34,876 nt of DNA, from the NCBI GenBank assembly GCA_028287395.1, contig JAQBPR010000165.1, forward strand, positions 1 to 34,876, given 5' to 3'. The notes beneath the pieces are model-generated. The model was not told the DNA's origin, ran no database searches, and saw only the letters and a list, made by a program, of their open reading frames with translations. Below, in pieces: positions 8,133-14,610 of this stretch. Each line of letters opens with the position of its first letter. Positions within the stretch are counted from its first letter, which is position 1. Source of the DNA: Bacilli bacterium. GTDB taxonomy: Bacteria; Bacillota; Bacilli; Paenibacillales; NBRC-103111. A program made the translations under genes and the position numbers.

Positions 8133-8342
8133 ATGTCTTCCCCATCCAAAACAATATCTACGGATATGGAGCTGCTGGCAACCTCGCTTGCACAGCGTAA
8201 AGTGTCTGTAATGCAACGTACCGCTGACGATATTTATGCCATTCTTGAATATGGCGGTATAATAGAACGATATACGAAGCACTCTGTTAAAATTAACGGT
8301 GCATATTATTTGCGTGAGGAATGCGAGTTTACGATTGAGTAG
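8133..8342 (+). CDS. Hypothetical protein, 69 aa
   Basis: The start is the ATG at 8133, eight bases after AGGAG; the in-frame GTG at 8124 overlaps that site. The protein MSSPSKTIST... has an N-terminal helical part and a C-terminal part (about 45-69: SVKINGAYYLREECEFTIE) that looks like beta strands. No cysteine pairs, membrane segments or known motifs are seen. Its 3' end overlaps the end of the convergent stalk-domain gene by 14 bp. I do not recognise the family. Confidence 0.6.
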   Translation: MSSPSKTISTDMELLATSLAQRKVSVMQRTADDIYAILEYGGIIERYTKHSVKINGAYYLREECEFTIE

Positions 8343-9147
8343 GCGTAGACCATAACCCTACCTTTGCATTCTTAGCGCCATTTTGCACATAGGACAATAA
8401 TTCATTCCAGCGCTGATTTACGGCTTCCATACTAACCTTCGCGAAGCCTTTAGCAAATATTTGTGAATTAAGCATGGTTCCATCCTCCTTATAAACATAA
8501 GCCAATAAATATCCTTGTTTATTGCGCTGCTGTACATCAGGCTCAATCCAAATCTTTGCATTTGTTAATTGCCCTGCTAACCAATCTGTTGCTGCGGCGG
8601 CCTGTCCCCCGTCTAATTGATCGAAACCGATCAACACAAGCTTATCCGTATTTTCCCCACCCTTGATCTCCACAATATTGCCGTCCAAAATATTCGTTAC
8701 ATCCACAAGTGTTTTCGTTTTCGAAGATATCGAGATTGTTCTCGAATTCTCATCCCAACTTACAATGCATCCAAGCGCTTCACTTACAAAACGAAGAGGA
8801 ATTAAAGTTGTTCCTTGAATTAATTGACCTGATACAGGAATGTTAATCAATTCATTGTTTCTTTTACCGATTAATTCGCCAATTTTATATGTAATGATGG
8901 TTTGATCCTTTGTTGCAGTTACCGTTTTAGTCAGATCATCCCATTTAATTTTAGCACCGAGCGCCTCAAAAATAACTCTTAACGGAACAAGCGATCTGCC
9001 TTGCACAATAATCGGCTTTTGATCTTTAAACACCATTTTCTTTCCATCTAAAAAGACATAAGGGGTTAGCGTATCTAAGGCAAATGCAGATGAAACGGGG
9101 ATTAAGCACATTAAAACTAAACTAACACCAATGATCCACTTTCTCAT
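8329..9147 (-). CDS. Secreted stalk-domain protein with degenerate SNase-like domain
   Basis: 272 aa from the ATG at 9147, which has AAGG nine bases upstream; another ATG at 9156 lacks spacing for that site. A signal peptide (MRKWIIGVSLVLMCLIPVSS, cleaved near AFA-LDT) is followed by a copper-amine-oxidase N-terminal (stalk) domain with two similar halves, each with a PLR motif (SLVPLRVIFEALGA; TLIPLRFVSEALGC). Residues about 150-272 resemble staphylococcal nuclease: GYLLAYVYKEDGTMLN matches the GRxLAYxYxDGxxxN strand, then a C-terminal GLW. The catalytic Arg of that GR motif is Tyr here and the DTPE-type acidic motif is missing, so nuclease activity is unlikely. A binding or scaffold role outside the cell is inferred. 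It is the last gene of the cbiZ operon. Confidence 0.78.
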   Translation of the reverse strand: MRKWIIGVSLVLMCLIPVSSAFALDTLTPYVFLDGKKMVFKDQKPIIVQGRSLVPLRVIFEALGAKIKWDDLTKTVTATKDQTIITYKIGELIGKRNNELINIPVSGQLIQGTTLIPLRFVSEALGCIVSWDENSRTISISSKTKTLVDVTNILDGNIVEIKGGENTDKLVLIGFDQLDGGQAAAATDWLAGQLTNAKIWIEPDVQQRNKQGYLLAYVYKEDGTMLNSQIFAKGFAKVSMEAVNQRWNELLSYVQNGAKNAKVGLWSTPTQS

Positions 9148-9179
9148 TACCCTCATCCTTCACACTTTTATTAAAAAAA

Positions 9180-9881
9180 TTATTTCTGTATAAGCTTTAA
9201 ATAGCGCAAGGTGGATTCTTTCGCAGCATCATACACCGTTTTTCCGATCAAATATCCTAATTTAGTCGCCGTGCCCGCATAAGCATAGTTTTCACCGCGC
9301 CGAGTGGTTGCAATAATAACAGCATCCGTCGTAGTTCCAGTTGCGATATGATTTCCTTCGCGCACCTTAATCTTGAGATCGTCCATAGCAGCGGCTTTCG
9401 CTTCCGTCGCGGTAATAACTGCATTAACCATAGCAGAATCAGTAAGTAAACCCTCAATTAATACGATTATATTAATCGTTCCTGGATATAATAAATCGAC
9501 ATTCTCCGAAATTCCCGCTCGCGATGCATTCCCTAGTCCGACTGTAACCCAACTGCTTACATGCAATACTTGTTCCGGCGTCACCTGTAGATAGCTTGTA
9601 CTGTATCCTACATCCTCGACGTAAGCCGCAGTCAACATGCCTGTAGTTTTTTCAGGGTCTTCTCCACTTTTTCGCAAAAATCTGTACATCTCTTCTTCTG
9701 GATTATCGCAAAAATAGCTTTTGTGCACCTGTCTATTCACTATTCCTGTATTCATTCCAAAGCCGCCTCGCCAAATCGATGAATTCAACGTATACAGCGG
9801 TTTTGTGGAATGAATCGCTAAATAGGGCTGATCTATATTATTTTTTAAAGCGGCTGTTACACCGTCTATAGGTATGTTCAT
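9180..9881 (-). CDS. cbiZ: Adenosylcobinamide amidohydrolase CbiZ
   Basis: 233 aa. CbiZ hydrolyses the aminopropanol side chain of adenosylcobinamide to adenosylcobyric acid, letting the cell salvage cobinamides or remodel other corrinoids. The family core is clear: SSWVTVGLGNASRAG (about residues 109-123), PGTINIIVLIEGLLTDSAM, AVITATEAKAAAM, ATGTTTDAVIIATT and YAGTATKLGYLIG. The ATG overlaps the stop of the 66-aa gene upstream (ATGA, 9878-9881), so the two are translationally coupled. No other cob/cbi genes are in the window. The NiCoT permease 1.5 kb away would fit a cobalt supply role. The assignment rests on motif recognition. Confidence 0.85.
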   Translation of the reverse strand: MNIPIDGVTAALKNNIDQPYLAIHSTKPLYTLNSSIWRGGFGMNTGIVNRQVHKSYFCDNPEEEMYRFLRKSGEDPEKTTGMLTAAYVEDVGYSTSYLQVTPEQVLHVSSWVTVGLGNASRAGISENVDLLYPGTINIIVLIEGLLTDSAMVNAVITATEAKAAAMDDLKIKVREGNHIATGTTTDAVIIATTRRGENYAYAGTATKLGYLIGKTVYDAAKESTLRYLKLIQK

Positions 9882-10078
9882 CTTTCAAGCTCCCAAGGCT
9901 GATAAATATAATCACGCGCAAGCTTAACTACATTACGGTTTTGTTTGCGGATCACAACGGTTTGCTCGTCCCATGCGACAACTATGCCTTTAACATCATT
10001 TATTGTCTCCGCATCACGAATCACGCGAAGCTTGGTACCATTCACGCGAAATTGATTCAAATCCTCATCTGAAATCAT
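9878..10078 (-). CDS. Small protein coupled to CbiZ, 66 aa
   Basis: Start at the ATG at 10078, with GGAGGGG five bases upstream; the longer frame to 10135 lacks a site. The sequence MISDEDLNQFRVNG... continues with short beta strands (KLRVIRD, VKGIVVAWDE, QTVVIRKQ, NVVKLARDY) and ends YQPWELER. The pattern suggests a small SH3/KOW-like beta barrel. It is the first gene of the operon 66-aa protein - cbiZ - stalk/SNase, with a 4-base stop/start overlap into cbiZ. Function is unknown. Confidence 0.7.
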   Translation of the reverse strand: MISDEDLNQFRVNGTKLRVIRDAETINDVKGIVVAWDEQTVVIRKQNRNVVKLARDYIYQPWELER

Positions 10079-10189
10079 CCTATCCCCTCCATTTCTATAG
10101 CATACAATAACACGTTTATTTTTTAAACAGTACATAAATCTCTAAACACTGGACATTATATCTTTTAACGACTTATTAAAACAAACATA

Positions 10190-10222
10190 AAGACCTAAAA
10201 CACCCTAGGGTGCTTAGGTCTT
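10190..10222 (-). terminator. Terminator of the 108-aa gene
   Basis: Outer arms aagacctaa (10190-10198) and ttaggtctt (10214-10222) are perfect complements, with an inner self-complementary caccctagggtg (10201-10212). The minus-strand transcript continues with T-rich sequence, placing it at the end of the gene that stops at 10247. Confidence 0.75.
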
Positions 10223-10246
10223 CACTTTAATTTAAATATCGATTCA

Positions 10247-10573
10247 TTAGCTAACGTGTTCTTTAGAATCGTTGGTTTCATACCAGCAATCCAGTACCTT
10301 GCTTGACATCACTTTTTTCTGAATATATTCGACCTGCGGCACAGAAAAATGCTCTTCCCATGTTGCACTAAGCTCATTGCAAAGCTTTACAATCGTGAGC
10401 AGCTCAGACCATGCTACATACCTCTTATACCAAAAAAATTGAGGATGCTCTATCATATAGGGGTACAGATCATCAAAATCTGTGTGCTTGCAGTCAAGGG
10501 CGCGTTCAAAATGATTTTTGGCTTCAAAAAGCTTGCCCATTAAAAAATCAAACGGAATAATTTCATTCCCCAT
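10247..10573 (-). CDS. Hypothetical protein, 108 aa
   Basis: GGAGG lies six bases before the ATG. The protein is soluble, acidic and rich in aromatic residues (FFWYKRYVAW near residues 46-55; a CWYETND tail), and is probably all alpha-helical. No signal peptide or known motif is seen. It is a monocistronic unit with a strong terminator, downstream of xpt on the same strand with about 100 bp between them. I do not recognise the family. Confidence 0.65.
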   Translation of the reverse strand: MGNEIIPFDFLMGKLFEAKNHFERALDCKHTDFDDLYPYMIEHPQFFWYKRYVAWSELLTIVKLCNELSATWEEHFSVPQVEYIQKKVMSSKVLDCWYETNDSKEHVS

Positions 10574-10674
10574 GTTGTTGCCTCCTCTCTGTTCCTTGCT
10601 TCTATTATAAAGTAAAAACGTTTGCGTTGGAAGAAGCCGAGTGCTTGAAAATTATGCTTATCTTTCACCCATTT

Positions 10675-11244
10675 TTACTCAAATTCAATAGTGCCCTTAT
10701 CCAAGCCTGAAATTTTCACTATCGAATCTACGCGAATACCTAAATCACGAATGGTACGCGCTCCTGCTTGGAACGTTTTTTCCACTACCACGCCAAAACC
10801 AACTAAATCTGCGCCTGATCTTTCAATAATTCGAATAATGCCTCGTGCTGCATCGCCATTTGCAATAATATCGTCAATAAATAAGATACGATCCTCTGGA
10901 GATATAAAAGATTTAGACACCATGATATCCGTTACAATTCCTTTTGTAAAAGATGGCACACGTTCACAATAAGCGTCATCATCGGTCGTTAATGTTTTCT
11001 TACGCCTGGCAAAAACCATCGGCACCTTTAATTCTAAAGCAGCAGCAAAAGCAACCGTAATTCCTGAAGACTCAATGGTTAGCACTTTTGTCGGACGTTC
11101 ATTTGCAAAAATCAAAGCAAATTGCTTCCCTATTTGCATAATCAATTGCGGGTCCACTTGATGATTTAGGATGGCATCGAGTTTCAACACTTCATTGGTC
11201 ATAATAATACCTTCCGCTAATATGCGTTGCTTCAATAATTCCAT
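10675..11244 (-). CDS. xpt: Xanthine phosphoribosyltransferase
   Basis: 189 aa from the ATG at 11244, preceded by GGAGG at eight bases; the longer frame begins with a TTG inside that site. Xpt converts xanthine and PRPP to XMP in purine salvage. It aligns by eye along its length with Bacillus Xpt: MELLKQRILAEG start, VLKLDAILNHQVDP, TIESSGIT, VPMVFARRKK, the PRPP-binding loop ILFIDDIIANGDAARG (about residues 116-131) and GFGVVVEKTFQAG. In Bacillus it is paired with pbuX under a guanine riboswitch. Here no permease follows and I see no purine riboswitch in the 200-bp upstream region. Confidence 0.92.
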   Translation of the reverse strand: MELLKQRILAEGIIMTNEVLKLDAILNHQVDPQLIMQIGKQFALIFANERPTKVLTIESSGITVAFAAALELKVPMVFARRKKTLTTDDDAYCERVPSFTKGIVTDIMVSKSFISPEDRILFIDDIIANGDAARGIIRIIERSGADLVGFGVVVEKTFQAGARTIRDLGIRVDSIVKISGLDKGTIEFE

Positions 11245-11444
11245 CTTCTTATCCTCCAAACTAAACCAAGTTTATCTGCTGTAAATTTATCACAAGGAAG
11301 AAGACATTATCAAGTATAAACTATTTTATAGCTTTATATTACATATAGGAATGGAAAATTCACAAATTTTTCAAGATCTGTGCAACTTTCCGCCACTTTT
11401 TGTGGTCTAATATATAAAGACAATGAATAAAGGGAAGATAATCG

Positions 11445-12101
11445 ATGAAAATGAAAAGATGGCTCGTATATGGATGTATTTCAATTTTATGCATAATCCT
11501 TATGACAGGTTGTGCCTCAATTCCGAATCAGGCCAAGAATACTCCTGCCATCTCCCCATCTAAAATAAACGCTTTAGTGACAGCGACCCTATCTCCTACG
11601 CTTGAATTAGAAACAGTTCATCCAAAGGAAAATAGCTATACTACAAGTGAAAAGACAGGGAATGTAGCTACGGTTGCAGGTAATGATGCCGATCCTAAAG
11701 AAATTGTAGCTTTTAATACAAAGCAGCCCTCAGTAATGGGTCTAACTTTAAAAGAAACAGAAAATAACGTAAATATTAAATATGGCACGCCATCCGATTC
11801 TTTTGTCATGGATGATCCAGCAGAACCGATTACGGTATATCAATATGAAGGCTTTAGCGTTGGGTTTGACGGTGCAAATCAAGTGAAGTTTATTGATGTG
11901 AGCAGTGCCAAAGTAAATCCTCTGCTAAACGGACTCCGTTTAGGGCAAACGGTTGATGAAGCAGTAAAGGCGTTGGGCAAACCAGATTTGAACACGAATT
12001 ATGTTTTAACTTATAATGCAAAAGAGGCTATTCTTAAGCTTGACATCGATCCCAAAACAAAAACAATCCAATCTATTAAATTATTCGGCAAAAGCGAATA
12101 A
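11445..12101 (+). CDS. Lipoprotein with two BamE-like/DUF4309-type repeats
   Basis: 218 aa, GGGAAG upstream. A lipoprotein signal ends in the lipobox LMTGC (Cys about residue 23), so the protein is anchored to the outer face of the membrane. A Ser/Thr-rich linker (about 25-90) follows, then two tandem units with a shared pattern: GLTLKETENNVNIKYGTP... and GLRLGQTVDEAVKALGKP..., each ending in strands that read IKFxD/IKLF. The G-[LM]-xLG-x-[ST]-xxEVxxxLGxP pattern is typical of small BamE-like or YjgB/DUF4309-type domains. Substrate or partner is unknown. It converges on dedA with a shared hairpin terminator. Confidence 0.72.
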   Translation: MKMKRWLVYGCISILCIILMTGCASIPNQAKNTPAISPSKINALVTATLSPTLELETVHPKENSYTTSEKTGNVATVAGNDADPKEIVAFNTKQPSVMGLTLKETENNVNIKYGTPSDSFVMDDPAEPITVYQYEGFSVGFDGANQVKFIDVSSAKVNPLLNGLRLGQTVDEAVKALGKPDLNTNYVLTYNAKEAILKLDIDPKTKTIQSIKLFGKSE

Positions 12102-12111
12102 TCATGGATCA

Positions 12112-12156
12112 AAAAAAGCGCGAATTGGGCAGCCAGAGCCTAATTTCGCGCTTTTT
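12112..12156. terminator. Bidirectional terminator between the lipoprotein gene and dedA
   Basis: Arms aaaaagcgcgaatt and aatttcgcgcttttt flank a GC-rich loop. T-runs follow the stem on both strands. It lies 11 bp after the plus-strand stop and includes the last codons of the convergent dedA gene (KARN-stop is encoded by the stem). Confidence 0.85.
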
Positions 12157-12751
12157 GCTTTAACTGTTTGTAGATTAAAACAATACAAGTGATTAAGAAT
12201 GCTGTAATGATAATAGCTGTAAAGCCATAGCCTAAATATTTATGCATCAGATGAATGACGTGTTCCATGCTGTTTCCCAAAAAATGTCCCAATGTGATAA
12301 AGGTTGCGCACCAAATCAATGCTCCGCTTCCAGCAAAAAGCAAGTACCGCCAAAATTTCACCCCGCTTACCCCAGCCCAATAGCAAGTGAAGTGTCTTAC
12401 ACCTGGGACAAAATAACCAAAGCACACCGTCCACAGACCATATTTCTGAAACCATATTTCCGCCCGATTTAAACGGGCAGGAGTTAGCTTGACCCATTTA
12501 CCATAGCGAAATAAAACGGGCTTACCGACTTTTTTGCCGAGTGTATAACTCACGATCATCCCTGACATGGCTCCGGCAAAGCTGATAAACAAGGCGAGCC
12601 AAAAATTGAATAAAGCTATCGAGGTTAAATAACCGACAAAGGTCATCAAGATTTCATCGGGTACGGGAAGCCCTACAATGCCGGCAGCTAATAAAATAAA
12701 TAAGGCGGAATAGCCGTAATGGAGAATAAAATGTTGCAATGTTTCCTGCAC
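12140..12751 (-). CDS. DedA family membrane protein
   Basis: 203 aa from the GTG at 12751, with GGAG nine bases upstream; the TTG at 12766 is less likely. DedA/SNARE-associated proteins are multi-span membrane proteins, and some flip undecaprenyl phosphate or phospholipids. Characteristic elements are GLPVPDEILMTFVGYL (about 27-42), SYTLGKKVGKPVLFRYGKW (about 68-86), and FGYFVPGVRHFTCYWAGV (about 111-128), which holds the family's G-x3-P-x3-R pattern. Substrate cannot be predicted. It is transcribed convergently with the lipoprotein gene. Confidence 0.85.
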   Translation of the reverse strand: MQETLQHFILHYGYSALFILLAAGIVGLPVPDEILMTFVGYLTSIALFNFWLALFISFAGAMSGMIVSYTLGKKVGKPVLFRYGKWVKLTPARLNRAEIWFQKYGLWTVCFGYFVPGVRHFTCYWAGVSGVKFWRYLLFAGSGALIWCATFITLGHFLGNSMEHVIHLMHKYLGYGFTAIIITAFLITCIVLIYKQLKQKARN

Positions 12752-12859
12752 GCTATCACACTCCAACCGAAGATTTGTTCATTAACAACTTGCAGTCATG
12801 TGAAAGCATCTATGGACATACCTTGTACAAAGTAAGGTCCGAGAGGTGTGGAATCCAGC

Positions 12860-13912
12860 ATGCGAAAATGGAATCAAGTGATGCAAGTCGCCTTTACGTA
12901 TATCGGCACTATTGTCGGAGCTGGCTTTGCTTCTGGTCAGGAAATCCTGCAATTTTTTACACAGTATGGTCGCGTTGCGGCTTTAACCATTATAGTAGCC
13001 ACAATTTTTTTTATCTGGTTGGGTATTAAAGTAATGTTATTAGCCAAAAGCATAGGCGCGCAATCTTATGAGGTTTTAAATACACAGTTATTCGGAGATC
13101 TCATCGGTCGATGGATAAGTTTTTTTATGATGATCATCTTATTGGGCACATCTGCTGTGATGTTAGCAGGCGCGGGTTCTTTATTCGCTGAGCAGTTGAA
13201 TTTTTCTTATCAATCCGGGCTGTTGCTCACCCTAATCTTGTCCTATCTCGTTCTATCCAATGGAATTCAAGCGATCATGAGGGTCAACTCTTTAGTCGTC
13301 CCGTTGATGCTGATTTTTACAGCTATTGTAGTTTTCCACACCTGGCAAATGCCGAATCATGAAAGCTGGCTGAAGCTTTCCAGCGACTTGCCTCTGGCAC
13401 GAATTTGGTTCTCGCCGATCGTTTATGCCGCTTTTAATTTGGCAGGAGCGCAAGCTGTGCTTGTTCCACTTGGCAATACGATTGAAGATCGCTCCATCCT
13501 GATTTGGGGAGGCGTTTTTGGCGGAATCGGGATCGGGCTGATGCTGCTGGCGGCACATTTTGCCCTTTCTGCACAAATGCCTGGAATTCAACAATTCGAA
13601 ATTCCAATGGGTCATATTATTCAACATTTGGGTAAAAGCATCCAGCTCATCTATATCTTCGTTATATTCGGTGAAATCTTCACCACCTATATAGCGGGCC
13701 TATATGGACTCACGCTGCAATTGCAACAAAAGACAACGCTTCATCCACGTACCTTGCTCTTGATTTTATTGATCATCAGCTATGTGATTAGTCAAATCGG
13801 CTTCAGCATGCTGCTATCCACCTTGTATCCTTTATTCGGCAGCGTTAGCCTCATTTGGTTTGTGATGATCATTTACCGCAGGAAGCTCATTATGAACTCG
13901 AACCAGCCTTAA
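12860..13912 (+). CDS. ykvI: YkvI family membrane transporter-like protein
   Basis: 350 aa from ATG 12860; a GTG at 12848 is a possible alternative start, and the spacing evidence does not decide. It has about ten hydrophobic helices, beginning QVAFTYIGTIVGAGFASGQE, the unwound first-helix G-x-G-x-GFASGQE motif seen in YkvI and related APC/LeuT-superfamily proteins. A second motif, VYAAFNLAGAQAVLVPLG (about 197-214), is also typical. Bacillus YkvI has no firmly known substrate. The last 81 bp overlap the end of the convergent gene at 13832-14263. Confidence 0.8.
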   Translation: MRKWNQVMQVAFTYIGTIVGAGFASGQEILQFFTQYGRVAALTIIVATIFFIWLGIKVMLLAKSIGAQSYEVLNTQLFGDLIGRWISFFMMIILLGTSAVMLAGAGSLFAEQLNFSYQSGLLLTLILSYLVLSNGIQAIMRVNSLVVPLMLIFTAIVVFHTWQMPNHESWLKLSSDLPLARIWFSPIVYAAFNLAGAQAVLVPLGNTIEDRSILIWGGVFGGIGIGLMLLAAHFALSAQMPGIQQFEIPMGHIIQHLGKSIQLIYIFVIFGEIFTTYIAGLYGLTLQLQQKTTLHPRTLLLILLIISYVISQIGFSMLLSTLYPLFGSVSLIWFVMIIYRRKLIMNSNQP

Positions 13913-14263
13913 TACAATAACTAAACGAGCCACAATAAACAACATACCTAATAACGAAAAAAGAAACCCTGACAATAGATAACCGTAGTGAAAAAAAGGA
14001 TAGCTTTGTCGTTCACGCATGACACCAATAACATCGACGAATAAAAACAGCATACCTGCTGCAAACAAGATTAGTATGGAATAATCAAATACGGTCCATT
14101 TCAGAAAATATTGACTGGCCTGCTGCGAAAAGGATGCGTGGATCGATGATTTTCCTTCGTTTGATTCTTTCCGCTGTTGGAGAATGGACCAGATTGTAAA
14201 CACTGCTGCCGCCGTAACAGCAAGTCCAAGAATTGCCGCAAACATCGCTAAAACAAAGTACAT
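13832..14263 (-). CDS. Small membrane protein, 143 aa
   Basis: GAGG lies eight bases before the ATG. Three hydrophobic segments are visible (about residues 3-27, 62-80 and 92-115), separated by a polar loop with many Gln, Ser and Lys, and followed by a charged tail rich in Asn, His and Glu. The first helix leaves a short N-terminus. The 3' 81 bp lie antisense to the end of ykvI. It is 24 bp downstream of the 83-aa gene, so probably in the same operon. I recognise no family. Confidence 0.6.
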   Translation of the reverse strand: MYFVLAMFAAILGLAVTAAAVFTIWSILQQRKESNEGKSSIHASFSQQASQYFLKWTVFDYSILILFAAGMLFLFVDVIGVMRERQSYPFFHYGYLLSGFLFSLLGMLFIVARLVIVLRLVRVHNELPAVNDHHKPNEANAAE

Positions 14264-14287
14264 GCTCCGACCTCTTTTCTCTTATTC

Positions 14288-14539
14288 TTAATGACGATTC
14301 AATAGAAACACTAACGCCAAAATAGCAGCAAACCCTAAAAAAGCTAAAAAACAGAGTAATAAAAAATCAAATGAAGCCGGAATAAAGGTGACGGGACGCC
14401 AAAAATAATGGTGCAAAAGCTTCTCTTGACGAGATGAAGGCTCTGTTGGTGTTCGATTCGAATACTGGATTTTCCCCTTTTTCCAGCCTACTTGATAGGT
14501 GATTTCGCGTTCCCCTTGCGATTTGCGCGGTGTCGACAT
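14288..14539 (-). CDS. Small membrane protein, 83 aa
   Basis: GAGGAGG is six bases before the ATG, a strong site. A basic N-terminal half (MSTPRKSQGEREITY...) is followed by one long hydrophobic stretch (about residues 57-81) that may form one or two helices and runs almost to the C-terminus (LLNRH), as in a tail-anchored protein. It is probably co-transcribed with the 143-aa membrane protein downstream. Function is unknown. Confidence 0.6.
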   Translation of the reverse strand: MSTPRKSQGEREITYQVGWKKGKIQYSNRTPTEPSSRQEKLLHHYFWRPVTFIPASFDFLLLCFLAFLGFAAILALVFLLNRH

Positions 14540-14610
14540 TTAATAACCTCCTCATGCTCGATCTTTATATCATAGTATGACATCGTCGATTTAAAAAGCA
14601 ATCCAGTTAT

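Noticed and set aside
11245..11444. Purine (guanine) riboswitch upstream of xpt
   Set aside because: Bacillus xpt has one, but the conserved aptamer core (ATATGG, TCTACC) is not visible on the minus strand here.
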